Assembly (NCBI GenBank): GCA_963969495.1
Contig: OZ018326.1
Coordinates: 175,497,056-175,561,055 of the forward strand
Origin: Ceratothoa steindachneri
Lineage: Eukaryota > Arthropoda > Malacostraca > Isopoda > Cymothoidae
Reading direction: 5' to 3'
DNA length: 64,000 bases
The notes beneath the pieces were generated by a model. That model ran no database searches. It had not been told where the DNA came from and saw nothing but the letters and a program-made list of their open reading frames with translations. A program made the position numbers and the translations under genes. Below, piece after piece: positions 50,326-62,318 of the stretch. The stretch's first letter is position 1. Every line of letters begins with the position of its first letter.

Positions 50326-50417
<92 letters not shown>
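50280..50417. repeat. (TA)n-rich microsatellite
   Basis: Compound TA/TTA/TATG tract between the left PiggyBac repeat and the transposase start. Confidence 0.95.
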
Positions 50418-50419
<2 letters not shown>

Positions 50420-50488
50420 CATATTTCAAGCTGAAAACTTGATATATGATGTTATTATTTCTTTTTCCGAGGCCTACTCTTAACTATT

Positions 50489-52252
50489 ATGACACGAAGA
50501 TCTTTATCAACAACTAATGAAGTTACCAATGCGCTAATAAACTTGAGTGATGATGAAGCATGGAATGAAAACGTGGAGATTGCAATTATTCCTCTAACTA
50601 TAGATGAAATGACAGATAATAAAGCTATCAATGATGAAGACCTCCCCGAAGAAAGCATTCTTCAAGGTGTTGCAGGTTTACTGGAGTTGATTGTTCACAA
50701 TAATGATGGTAAGGAAATTGAATCAACTGAGGTTTCAGCAACCTAATCTCCATCAGGTAAGAGTAGAAAAATTGACATCAGTTCGATTTCTAAATGGAAA
50801 AAATGTTCTCCAAAATATAAAAGTGTAATGAATCAGCCCTCATAAAATAGTTATGACAAACTAGATAGGTTGCAGGGTAAGAGCATTTGTAACATTTTTG
50901 AAGAATTTCTGACTGATGAGTTATTGAAGTTTATTGTTGAGCAGAGTATGACATATGCTAAGCAGAAAAATAATCCTAATTGTTCTGTCAACATTGAAGA
51001 GATGAAAATATTTCTAGGAATTATTCTGTTTAGTGGGTACCATAAACTTCTTCAACAAAATATGTACTGGGAGCAATCGCCAGATGCAGGAGTGCCCTTT
51101 GTTGACAATGCTATGTAGAGACAAAAGTTCAATGGAATAAAAAGGTTTCTTCACTTGAATGACAATGCCAATATTGATAAAAATGATAAAATGTATAAGC
51201 TGAGACCATATCTAGATCCTCTAGGAGAAAACTTTCATTTTTAATTCCCATTTGTTAATCGATGAAATGATGATAAGGTATTATGGCATGCATTCTGCTA
51301 AAATGTTTATGAGGGGTAAGCCAATCAAATTTAGGCTACAAGTTTTGCTGTCTTTGTGGTTCCGACGGATACCTATACAACTTTTCGCTATATCTTGGTA
51401 AGGGCATTAAACCTAACAGTGGACCTCTAGGAATGAGGGTTATAAATAACCTAACAGCAGTAATTCCTGAAGCTGAAGCTGCAAATCACGAAATCTTTCT
51501 TGATAATTTCTTTACAAGCATTGATACCTTGAAAGAACTGGGAGATAGGAGTTTGAAGGCAACTGGCACAATTCGTGAAAATCGTACAATAAAATGTCCA
51601 CTTATGCCATCTAAAAAAATGGAGAAAATAACAGAAGGAGGGTTCATAGACTATAGATTTAATTCTAACAATGAAATTTTAGTCACAAAATGGCATGACA
51701 ACACTGCAGTTGCGGTTGCTACAAATTACAGTAAGGTCTTTCCAACTGGTACTGCTACACGCTATTTTCAGTAACTCAAACAGGAAATAGGTGTGCAAAT
51801 GCCAAAAGTTATTTCAGAATACAACATATCAATGGGAGAGGTAGACTTACTAGACAAACAAGTGACCTTATATAGGGTCAGAATACGTGGGAAGAAATGG
51901 TGGTTCCCACTGTTTACGCAACTGCTTGACATGGCTATTGTGTACTCTTGGAGGCTTTATCAACATGCAAATCTAGGTGAGAGACTCTCCCTGCTAGATG
52001 AAAGAAGGAAAATTGTTTTTTCTTATGTTTCAAAGCCTTCTCCATCAAGCCGTAAACGCCTTGGCCCACAAAGAAGTAAGCTTTTGGGAAGAAGAGTAAG
52101 TGAATATATCAGGTTTGTTCAAGGAAGTCACTTTGTGATGCTAATTTAGACAACGTCGCTGTGCATTGTGTGGGAAGAAAACAAGGAGAATTTGTAGAGG
52201 TTGTGATGTTCCACTCCATGATCTGTGCTTTACAAATTTCGACACTAAATAA
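50489..52252 (+). pseudogene. PiggyBac-type transposase (PGBD-like), near full length
   Basis: An acidic N terminus (50489-50743) leads through two in-frame stops (TAA near 50744 and 50843) into the DDE_Tnp_1_7-type domain: SVNIEEMKIFLGIILFSGYH, then MYWEQSPDAGVPF (to 51115). A TAG at 51116-51118 is followed in frame by KFNGIKRFLHLND. Near 51241 the frame shifts to LLIDEMMIRYYG, with the first catalytic Asp near 51259. A second shift gives CGSDGYLYNFSLYLGKG, then FLDNFFTSIDTL (second Asp near 51505), EVDLLDKQ (third Asp near 51843) and IRGKKWWFPLF. After another stop (near 51772) and a shift near 52150, the cysteine-rich C terminus CALCGKK, CRGCDVPLHDLC ends at TAA 52250-52252. All three catalytic Asp positions and the zinc-binding tail survive, so the copy is relatively young, but it cannot make protein. 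It would cut and paste at TTAA. Confidence 0.93.
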
Positions 52253-52557
52253 TATTGATGAACTACAGCAATTCACCTTGACCATACTTATCAAGAAGAG
52301 CCTTTATTATGCGCGAAAAATATAATTCTGTTCCAAAACTAAATATTTTCCCTTTTTCAATTTATTTCACTATTTTTTTATTATGCCAGTTGGTTTATTA
52401 TTTTCCATTGTTCACTATTACGTCTACGTTATGAAAATAACTGAAACATAATTTTATTTTGATATATAGTTTGTTTACATTTTTGTTCTTCATAGAAAAA
52501 TAGAAATAAACAAATCTGATACTTTTAACTTTTTTGACCTTAAAAACTATGTGTGAC

Positions 52558-52582
52558 GGCTAATGTCCCCAAAATGGGACGC
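52558..52582 (-). repeat. PiggyBac right terminal inverted repeat
   Basis: The sequence ggctaatgtccccaaaatgg plus gacgc is the inverted partner of 50155-50178. A TTAA sits about 30 bp outside, at about 52610. The exact element boundary is not fixed from sequence alone. Confidence 0.75.
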
Positions 52583-52729
52583 CACCTTATAGGCCCAAGA
52601 TAAGAAAAAATTAATTATTCAATGGTTGCAACGTTATTCTAAGGTTTTCTGGAGAAAAGATCTGCCAAAATAAAATTAAAGTTCATAACAGAATAATTAT
52701 GTCCTTTAATGGGTTATAGAACATACTTG

Positions 52730-53200
52730 CTAGAGTCCTGACTCGGAGGACTTGAAGGATTGGATTACTTCGTAATGAAGAATGAGATTTTCTCTGCTCC
52801 AGAGAGACGTAATCTCAACTCGAGACGATTTTGATGATCGGTAGGGAGTCTCATTCTGAATGATGGGAATCCTAAAGAAGTGGTGAATATGAGAGGGCCG
52901 TACAACTATCGGGGAAGAAAGGGGATCGATAGCTTTTCTCTGAACAGGGGCCAAAATATTAACGAAGGTTGACCTGCTGAGGAGATCTTCGACTTCGTAC
53001 TACGACGAGTTACAGGGGGTCACGTGAAACAGTTAACAGCCTAGACGGAGTGAATGGCAGGCTTTCAATCTCCTCTAGAGATGGTAAGCTTCGGTTTGAA
53101 TACCCGAGTGGCTGCTCTGATAGAGGACTCAGGGCCTTGCCTACTCAAGGAATTCTTGGCGCCAGTCTATGGAAACACAATTCATAATAACTTGTCGTTC
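52730..53200. repeat. Diverged interspersed repeat, relative of 16560-17170
   Basis: Shares several ordered blocks with 16560-17170 (see there). It lies between the PiggyBac and the env-bearing Ty3/gypsy relic. Its position about 300 bp upstream of the RNase H remnant raises the possibility that it belongs to an element of that kind, but the sequence does not show this directly. Confidence 0.55.
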
Positions 53201-53469
53201 TAGACGATCAAATTCAATTCGCGATAGGGGTGTAAGTTTAATATGGCCGAGTACAGTGTTATGTGTTATTGCAGTGGAGGGGGATGATCGACGTCTGAAA
53301 ACAAACACAGCTGGGACGGCTGATTAAGCAAGTAATGGATTCTTCCTCGACTTTCTAAAATTCTTACGCTGTCTCACGTGGTCTTAAAAGTATAGAGGGG
53401 TATCGTCAAGGGGCTTTTTCTCACGGTGGTCCTTCGAGGCATTTGAATCATTTATCGGAAAACTCACCT

Positions 53470-54260
53470 TTAAATCAATTTTACAGCATCCAGATTATTC
53501 TAAAAAATTCATAGTCCTATAGATTAATCAGCCTAAGGTACAGGCGTACTATTGTCTCAGAAGTTGGATGGACTTGAATTCCTTATCACTTTTGCTAGTT
53601 CTGGCCTATCTAAGGTTCAAGAAAATTACTCTACTACTGACCGTGAAGTACTTGAGATCATTCCAGTTGTTAAAAAGTTTAGGAATGTTATGAATAGATA
53701 ACTACTTCACGCCCTTTCTTGAGTACATGTTTTTCTTGTGTTTGATCATGGTTACTTAAGTATCTCATCGCAACATCACATCTATATACAAGACATTTTC
53801 AACAAACTTACACAACCACACCGTTATGTACAACAGCATTATTCTTTGCGAAAAGGCATCTTATATTTGATAGATCAAAGCGATAGAGAATTAATGTTAA
53901 TTTCCCAAGAACTGAGAATGTTAGCAATTAGGCATTGTCATAAATTCCACTCTATGGGCATATCGGCCATAAACGTACAATTTCCGAATAATAAGCAAGG
54001 GAATGCACGCATACTTATTAGAATGTCTTTCCTGTTGAATTTAAATACAAACTTCCAAACACTAACCCACCTCACAAATATCATGTATGTTATAGCCGGT
54101 AGAAACGAACCGACATGGATTTCCTAGGACCATTCCCTCAAACAAGTATAGGGTACCAGTATATTATGGACTTCCCTGACCATTTTAACCTATATGTATT
54201 TTAAAATAGTACGTATTCTTAATCAGAAAACATGCAAATATACACTGTCACACAAGCCTG
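53470..54260 (+). pseudogene. Ty3/gypsy pol remnant: RNase H and integrase
   Basis: From about 53470 the frames read an RT-end block (HPDYSKKFIV near 53490) and then RNase H at 53537-53701 (GTGVLLSQ, ENYSTTDREVLEI). This runs into a stop; FDHGYLS (53741) follows. The 129-codon frame 53738-54127 carries a degenerate integrase zinc-binding region (LRMLAIRHCHKFHSMG, about 53909-53956). In another frame the catalytic-core start MDFLGPFPQTSIG (about 54115-54155, first Asp) appears. The later Asp and Glu blocks are not recognisable and the remainder of pol is missing. RNase H precedes integrase here, the ordinary Ty3/gypsy order, unlike the 44.7-48.3 kb element. Confidence 0.72.
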
Positions 54261-54939
54261 GTTAGCAAGGGCAGGTAGCATTCATAGAACGGATAAGGAA
54301 AATGTTTTATCACCATCCGTGAGGAGCGAATAAATTAAAATTCCTAAACTCAAAGGTCATTCAGAATATTTGACCTTGTGTGAGAAGCTTTTGAAGAGTG
54401 GAAATAGGAAATGATGGGAAAGAGTTCTAACCAATAATCTAATATATGTAATGGGATGGACAAATTGAATAATGAGAGATAAAGGAATGAGGCGTTTTAA
54501 CATCGTAGACCATCGCAATCAATCTAGATGAAAAATAATGCATGAAGTCAACATAAAAATGACATCAGAATCAATATACCACTGCGCACCTAAAATAATA
54601 TAGCACAAAATCCCCAACCTACTAACTCTTCTCGTTATACATTCAACCAAACATCTGACCCTCAAGAAGGGTATCTCTTTTCAGGCCCTGTTACCAGCTT
54701 AAAACTTGCTCCTTACATCCCCTTCCCTATTGCTCAACGAACACAATCACCAGACGACTCGCGGCTCTTAGAATATCCACCATCAAGAGTCGATGAAGTA
54801 AGATTAGCTCCATCTTACTGCTAACGAGGTCCCGCTTTAAATACTTTTTCTCGAGAATAAAGGACTCTCAAGAGACGAACACATTCATAACCTAAGCTAA
54901 TAGAACAATACTAAAGCCATATAACAAACCGTACAACTT

Positions 54940-56200
54940 ATGACACCAATAAATACAAAGAAAATCATTATAATTTTAAGCTTACAATTAAGAATATTTT
55001 GTGAAGTTAACTATACTGTTTCCATTTCACTAGGTGTGATAGTTGAAAATTATGAAAAGGATAGTCACCCTATGTTCATTAATATTTGACATTTCAGCAT
55101 CTAGAAAATTAGTATATTACCTTCATCGATTCTGCAAGCAACTACATGCTTTTTGAATTACCTTAAATCTCACTAAACTCGGTACCCTAGGCACCAGACA
55201 CGCACTAATAAAACAAAGTATACAGGTTATACAAGCAACACTAGATCAAATTCAAAATCTCTCATTGATAGAACATGCTCAATCAACTTTAAGATTAAAA
55301 ATAATTTTACCGCTAAATAACACAAACTACCAATACTTCTATGAAATTACTTCAAGCATACGAACGCAAGAGCCATATAGCTATGTCCTCATTATACCTT
55401 TATTTGATTCAACTAGATTTGATATCTACCAGACAACATGCATTCCCAACTCCGTATTATGATTAATTTATGAGCTGCATTAATTTAGTAACTTCTGCAC
55501 CATACCTAATTCTTTTCAACAATTACCACGCTTATACAAATTTCACTGCCCAAGACAATTGTCTATGGCAGTGGAATTTGTATAAGTATAAAGATCCCCA
55601 TGCTCTAAATGAACTATTTTTTTCCTCTTTAACATCCTCAAGAATTCTTCATCAAAAACCATTGCTCTGCTGATCTAGTTACCAATAAACCCGTAATTAG
55701 ATGTTCGTATTCTTCAATAAAATACAACCAACACATACAGCATATCTTAGGTAAGGATCTATAGATATCACTAACAAGAACTTCTCAAATTACTTATACT
55801 TGTCTTGGATTATCAGGTAGTTTTCCAGATAATATCAGCTTTTTGGATTTCACACGGTTTTTGCCTCACTCTGTTCTGATTGTGTGAAATTCCAAACCCA
55901 TATAGAATAACCTTGAATTTCCATTCCATATTTTTAACTACAGTGATCTCCCAATCAATAGAGCTGCCCTTAATATTTCTGCTTCTACACTAACTATTAT
56001 CGACGTAATTCATCTCCATGTTTGAAATTACCACTAAGATGATTATCAGAAGGAGCGTCCTTTTCTATTACCAATAATCACTTCTGTTACCTATTATATT
56101 TCAGATGCGAGCACGATTTTCATTATATCTTTCACTGTCTTTTTAATCGTATAGTGGTTAAGAAGGATAAATATGAGTTCTCAGTCAAAATAAAATAGAT
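54940..56200 (+). pseudogene. Env-like glycoprotein remnant of a Ty3/gypsy retroelement
   Basis: This region lies directly downstream of the pol remnant on the same strand. It begins with an ATG (54940) followed by a short hydrophobic signal-peptide-like segment. Broken frames at 55265-55462 and 55470-55673 contain patches that resemble the extracellular part of insect errantivirus envelope proteins (IPLFDSTRFDIY; APYLILFN). A hydrophobic stretch near 56105-56150 could be the membrane anchor. Stops and frameshifts are numerous and it cannot be expressed. The env call rests on position, overall layout and weak motif likeness; unrelated sequence cannot be excluded. The family's known role is membrane fusion at cell entry. 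Confidence 0.45.
55531..55586. repeat. 56-bp near-perfect palindrome
   Basis: Two 28-bp arms meet with no loop (centre gacaattgtc near 55554-55563). The left arm begins cttatacaaatttcactgcc and the right arm ends gcagtggaatttgtataag; three base pairs mismatch. It lies within the env-like remnant. Confidence 0.92.
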
Positions 56201-58379
56201 ACCTGAACATTGCAAATTCTAGGACATTAAAAGTAAAAACTTCGAGTAATATTTAAAATACAGTATATGCATTTATATTGCAATATAAAATTAAAAGCAT
56301 TGTGATTCTTAGGAATACGCAAATTTCCTTCTCCTTTCAATGCACTGCTCATATTTCCCCATTAACGACATCTAGCCACAACTAAAGTTGTTCTATCTAT
56401 GCTACACTAAGTACCTCACCAAGGCCAGCACTAGGTACAAATCAATACCTTCTCATTTCAGATGAACATTTTTTGGCTAATAATTTTTGTAAATGAGTGT
56501 ATAATATTATATGTATGTAAGCACAACCATATGAATTTTGTTTGGCATTTATGACTAATGATTTCTTTGAAATCCATTATATTTTGAGCAATAATTCAGT
56601 ATTATATTGTTCATTTCTAAGATTAGACTTTTAAATCAAGTTCAAACGATATAATATGGAGAAAGAAAAAAAGGCTAATATTTTGTTTGCAATCACTTAA
56701 TCCTGATTTGTTTAACGTTAAATTAATTTATATGTTGGTTACTAAATTGCCAAGATCAAATGCGTTAAATATGCCCTGTCCTCGTCACCACCGTCTGCTT
56801 AAGAGCTTTGCTGTGATATTTTAGTTTGTAAAAATTTACACATGCAACGCAATAACACGCGTAACCTCTGGCAAATATTTCAGAGTTATTATATTCAACA
56901 CAGGATCAGGTCCCTATTCAACCCTGAAATCTATTTATGAAATTGCCTTGTTTTTCAGACTAGAGACTTGTTTATTTTATAAAAGCAAGTTTTTATTAAC
57001 TTTATTCATATCCAAATTAGTGGAGAGATATAATGTTATTTTTATCCGTATGATGTCTAAGTTGACGAGCAATTAGCGTTGCCGTCATAATGCTTCTAAA
57101 AAGACCTCATGAAATACCATTCAGAAGTGTAAACATCAGAGATCTTTATGTAACCATCGTCATGATTCCAAAAATTGATGTCAAAAGAAAGAAAAACAAG
57201 ACATAGACCATTAAAAATTTGAAATTGCAGAAGTAATCATTTCTTATGGCGGTTTTAGAGATTACATTCTTCAGTAAAGACTGCTATTGTATTTCTTTCC
57301 AATTATCTATCTAATTGTCGTATCCAGGAAATCCATCAACTCCGTAATCTCTACAAAGCCGCTTCCTCCCAAACTTTAGTTAATATCTTGACCGTAATTA
57401 AAAATCTTCCAAATTCCTTTATAAGGCTCCAAATATGAAGATGAAACTAATTTCCTTCCACAAACTTCAAAAACATTACATTTGACATCGATTACCAATT
57501 TCCATAGTTTTAAAACAAAGGGAGTGCCCCAGAAAAGGCAAACTTGTTTGAGAAAATCACTGTCACAAAAAGATCAACTTACTTTTTTTTCTACATTACA
57601 GAATGACATAACACATCAATACTCGTGTAGAAACAAGTGCATACAAGTACAAACACATCTGGAATCATAACTTTTCTTCCTATCATCGTCATACTTTCGA
57701 GTAATTCAATAGAATATAATAGACCCTTTACTAACCTTCTCCCTCCAACTTTTTTCCGTAAAATGAGGTGTTTCGTATTAACTCGTAACGCAATTCTCAT
57801 AATTATAATTCCGTTCTTCTTTTTGATCATTGACGTTTGCCGCCTTTTTGGGCAAATTGTCTTACTAAAATCCCTATATGACTTAATAAGCTCATAAATA
57901 GCCCAGTCAGTAAAAAGCTGTAAACATATAATGGAAATAATTAGGTAATTTACAATTAACCATTATAAACACATTATAAGACATAATTAATTTTGGTATC
58001 TTTACAGTCTCTAAGGAAATAGCTAAGTGGAAAAAGTTTTAGAATAAGTACAAGAATTTCCTCTCTATCGTGAAACTAGTCTCTTCTTTTAGTTACATAT
58101 TTATGTCTATTTGAGCAGAAGTTTAAACACCTATAAGCAATTTAGCCTTTAGAATTACATAGTAATACAGAGAGATACAGAGTATCATACTGTATCGTAA
58201 GGAAATAGAAGTAAAAGGGAAATATCCACTTAATGTACGCCTTAAATTTCTTCTCTCACTCCGTTCTAAAAATCTTACTCCACGTGTAGTAACGTGAGTC
58301 CATAGAAGCAGGGAAAGAAAGAATGAATTGAAATATCTGCCCACTGCTAGGCAGGTATAGTTAATTAAGTTGAGCGCGC

Positions 58380-59137
58380 TAAAAGCTTTAATCCTAATGC
58401 GAAAACGCTAATCTCCTTATTATGGAGGCTGCTTGCCAAGTCTCCCGCGCACATCGTTGGGGCCCATTAAGACCTGGGTTGGGCGACAAACGCTAATCCC
58501 GACTAGGCGCCAGAAGCCTTCTTCCAAATGTCTGGGCCTTGCAGCGTTTCAGCCTCAAAAATGGCCATTACATAAATACCATGGGTTTTCGAGACTCTGG
58601 TTAGATTGAGAACCCGTCGCCTTTGGTTCAGATCGTAGTGTCTGTTTCCTCAAGTTCCCCGGTATTCGGTTATAGCTCAAAATCGCATCTCACCAGGCAG
58701 ACACATCTCTTTTGTGAATCCATGCTCTGTTCAGAGCAAGCCTCGAATCGTTTTCGTCCCAGAAGGATTGGCCGCAATTTCTCTCATCTCATCTGGAACC
58801 CAGCCCCCCTTCCTCGCCCACTCAAGGCGCTTCAGTTTCCCGCATGAAGCTTCGTGCCGAGCCTTCTCAGAGTTTCTATTTGGAGGTTGTACTTCTCTGG
58901 AGCAGAGGTGCCATCTCCGTTTTCAAGAAGAATCGTGAACTCGTCTTCTGCCCTCTTTCCCTTCAACCTCGTCACCGTCAGGATATTCGACGTGGAGCCA
59001 CATCCATTGGCTTCTCCATTCCTCGCGCCGACTCGCCGAAGGATATTTGCTCGAGGGCCGCGTCCTGCTGGCCTTTTCCTTTCCTTAAGCTGAATCCATT
59101 AAAAGTAAAACTTCTATTTGCTTTAATCTCACGATAA
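58380..59137 (+). other. GC-richer island with overlapping open frames, unidentified
   Basis: This segment is clearly richer in G+C than its neighbours. It holds overlapping plus-strand frames of 74-97 codons (58623-58847, 58714-58938, 58844-59137, 58854-59093) in different phases. I recognise no domain. The C/T-rich composition of the plus strand resembles degraded LINE or retroelement coding sequence seen elsewhere in the window, but that is only an impression. It could also be a promoter-like or exonic fragment. Confidence 0.35.
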
Positions 59138-59296
59138 TCGAACCACTTTCCGACATTTAAATATTCCCTCTATATAACTGATTTGTAATATTTAATTTAA
59201 AAGCTGATTAACGAGTAATTAACTTCTCCAATTGCCCTTTAATCTGTATTCTGTCAGAGTTGTCCTTTATTAACATTACCTAATTTGTGGTATGCA

Positions 59297-59299
<3 letters not shown>

Positions 59300-59351
<52 letters not shown>
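59300..59351. repeat. (TA)n microsatellite
   Basis: Uninterrupted TA tract followed by ttaactagtga. The next tract at 59606 is followed by the similar ttatctagtga. Confidence 0.95.
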
Positions 59352-59353
<2 letters not shown>

Positions 59354-59602
59354 CTAGTGACTCATTTAAATTATATTTTGTGTTTTCAATCTTTAAGTAT
59401 ACCTTTGAACTGCAACTTGTAAACTCAGTTAAATGCTATCGGCCCCTTTAGTAAATCGCACTCTTATACCTTGTAACTAACGGATTACTTTTACGAAGTG
59501 TTCGGACTTATACGTAGCAAGGACGTTTACGTACATTAGAGAATATATGTATGTATAACTGTATATATACATATTTCCTTGGTCTTTATCTCTTTCCTCC
59601 CA

Positions 59603-59605
<3 letters not shown>

Positions 59606-59659
<54 letters not shown>
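59606..59659. repeat. (TA)n microsatellite
   Basis: Uninterrupted TA tract followed by ttatctagtgagg, resembling the right flank of the preceding tract 300 bp away. Confidence 0.95.
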
Positions 59660-59661
<2 letters not shown>

Positions 59662-60379
59662 CTAGTGAGGTGACCTATTCCTCAACATAAATATTAGGGT
59701 GGTCCTCATTTTTAATTTTTATCTTTTCGATGGTCTGGCCCTGCCAAAATCTTCATTTTAGTGTAAAATTTCAGTGATATACATATATTAAAATCTAGAA
59801 GTAGCTAAGTACATTCAAAGTTCACCTCTGATGACGTATAATATTAGCATACGAATAACATTGATTTCAGTTTAGATGCATCAAATTGAACTAAAATAAG
59901 AAAATATTTTTCCATTCAAATGTTACAAGACATATATATTTTATAGACTACCTCGTAACTGACCATAGACACTTGACATATTACTGAGAGGTACAGATTG
60001 CATCCTAAACTTCTCAGGTTAGTTTTGCCCTTGAGAGAGAGAGGTTATGTGTCACTTGAGGAGATGATGTGAAAGCAAAGAAGTACTTATATTTCAATTT
60101 ATTGATAAATATTTAAATTGCTTACACTTTTATCAAGTATGTGTCTTTAAATAACATATTTCATTTCTTCCACAGGTATTTATTCTTTAGATATCAATGT
60201 TATTGAATTTTAAGCTTTTAGAGATTAATGATGACTTATGAACGACGCACAAAAGTATATCTCGTTGAAAATTATTAAGAAGATATTAAAGGTTTCAAAC
60301 TCCCCTCTTAAATCAATTTTTCTGTTATTTTTCTTTATAAATATAACAATTTAAATGAAACTGTCTATGCTTCTGCATC

Positions 60380-61600
60380 AGGCATTAATTCTTATTTACC
60401 ACAAACAAGATTGCCTAAAAAAGTAATGGACTGTTTTAGAAATAGAAAGTTATTAAGAAGAATTCAAGAAGACCAACTGCATCACAAACGGACAAGGAAG
60501 CAGCATATTTGAAAGCATATTTGAAAGCTTATTTGATATTACCCAATGCCAAAGCGCTGGAGATGATTTCAATTGGGGAAGATCGGCAATTTCTGATTGC
60601 TCAGCGCGAACCTGGACGTCGTGGAGCGATGACAATGGTAGATATCAGCTTAAAGAAGAAAGTAGACAGAAAAAGGAAAAGATAAAAGGAAATTATGAAG
60701 AAGCAGAAAAAAGAGCTTCAGATGATGCCTACATTCTACAGTCCGTAGGAGATTTAGAAAGCAGCTTAAGGGACTGAACTTGTAATGAAGAAGAAGATCC
60801 AGTTGCAAGTCCAAGTACAACCTGCACGACACCGAGACCATTGTCACGAGGGCTTCAACAATGATATTATTAGACCCTGTGGCAACTTCGGACCGAAATA
60901 AACTATCAGATAGAGCTGCTGTCGTGATGATTGGAGAAACAGTCCTCAGTTTCGGACAAGAAATATAGCCACTAGCTCTGAACCGATCGAGCATCAGACG
61001 GCAACAACAGCAGCATCGTAAATCCATGTAAAAAAAATTCCAAAATATGTTTGACCCAGAGCTCATACTTATTGTGCACTGGGATTGGAAGCTTATTCCA
61101 GATCTCACTGTCACTAGGACTGTATACAGATTGACTGTGCTTCTGACAAGTAATGGACAAACTCCGCTTCTTGCGTTGCCCAAGTTACATTCGGATAAGT
61201 GAGAAGCACAAGCCAATGCCATATTTTCTGTTCTTGAAGAGTAGAATGTAAAGAAGAAGGTTCAGGCAATGTGCTTCGACACAACTAGCTCAAATACTGG
61301 TTCCCACAAAAGATCTTGCATTTATTTAGAGCAGGTTCTTGACCGTGAACTTCTGCATATGGGTTGCCGTCATCATGTGTTAAAGTTGATTGCTCGAGCA
61401 GCTAATTCTGAAGCCATGTGTCCTTCATCTGCTCCGGATATTTTCATCTTCAAGCGCTTCAAAAAAGAAAGCAACACATTAACAAAACCACATATGAAGA
61501 CTCATCTACTCTAGGCCCGAGAACCGGAAAGGCCAATGTCAAAAAATGTCCCTTTTGAGATAAGCCTACCAGGGAACTGGAATTACACGTTTCTATCAGT
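60380..61600 (+). pseudogene. Relic of an uncharacterised family (DTTxSNTG / GCRHH motifs)
   Basis: Ordered pieces in shifting frames are LILPNAKALEMISIGEDRQF and LIAQREPGRRGAMTMVD (60535-60650), then LSDRAAVVMIGETVLSFGQE (about 60902-60961), ALNRSSIRRQQQH (about 60976-61015), HWDWKLIPDLT (about 61078-61110) and EAQANAIFSVLEE (about 61202-61240). The 81-codon frame 61269-61514 has MCFDTTSSNTGSHKRSC, LLHMGCRHHVLKLIARA and APDIFIFKRFKKE. From memory, this order of motifs is shared by many unnamed arthropod and cnidarian proteins. The Asp-containing SNTG box and Cys-Arg-His-His box recall hAT-type transposases, which is inference. Stops and at least three frameshifts show that it is dead. Its strand matches the relic 800 bp downstream. 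Confidence 0.65.
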
Positions 61601-62318
61601 GCTATAACGGACAAAGTCGGTGGCGCAGAATTTTGGTGCTAGAATGGCCAGTGTCTTGATTGGCCCTTCTTGTATTACGCAACTTAAGAGATAATAAGTG
61701 TCAGTGAAAGGCTAATGTCAACAATGGCCTTTATTGCATGGTGCACTGTTGACAGGACACATAAAAGTATGTGGAATATTTCAGCAAATTGGATGAGGAG
61801 TTTTTTGTTCACCTAATTAAATATAGCGTTAGTAAGTGATACTAGTAGTAACCTTCATGATGCAAATGCGTTAAGGTATAATCACAGCAGTGCGCTGCAA
61901 GCTGTAACATGTATGAACAACCCAACCACCGCGTGATCGGTACCTCTTACGACAATGCTCTGCAAGCTACAACGTGTTTACGAATTCCAACTACAGCTCC
62001 CTGGTAGTTCTTGGTTCCTGCCTTCAGTTTCCTCGAAGGTAGCTTAGTGGCTGGATTTCCTGCTTCGTAGAATTTGGCCAACATTCACTTCATTAGACAG
62101 CTACGTCAGGTTGGTGAAGTATTAATAATTTTTCTTAACAATGAATGTGTACAAAACCGTTTAATTTTACGAAACCATTTCTGTAAATAAGAAACATTAT
62201 TATTTTGGGTATAGTATTATTATTTGTATTATAGTTTGTGTGTGTACGTGCCTAGAGGTATTAAGCTAATCATTTATATTGCTCTTTTATACTATAGAAA
62301 AGACCACAGTAAATAGTG
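61601..62318. other. Spacer between two relics, no gene seen
   Basis: No recognisable coding or RNA feature. It may contain the 3' end of the upstream relic or the promoter and 5' leader of the downstream one. Confidence 0.4.

Larger units (their letters stand above)
56201..60379. other. Unassigned stretch with (TA)n tracts
   Basis: No protein family recognised. Frames at 57482-57897 and 58123-58344 look like chance. The GC-richer island 58380-59137 and the two (TA)n tracts are listed separately. Confidence 0.45.

Noticed and set aside
60650..61222. 190-codon minus-strand open frame, the longest in the window
   Set aside because: It lies antisense over the 60.4-61.6 kb relic, whose plus-strand frames show ordered family motifs. 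The minus-strand translation is Leu/Cys/Ser-rich with no recognisable domain, so it is a shadow.
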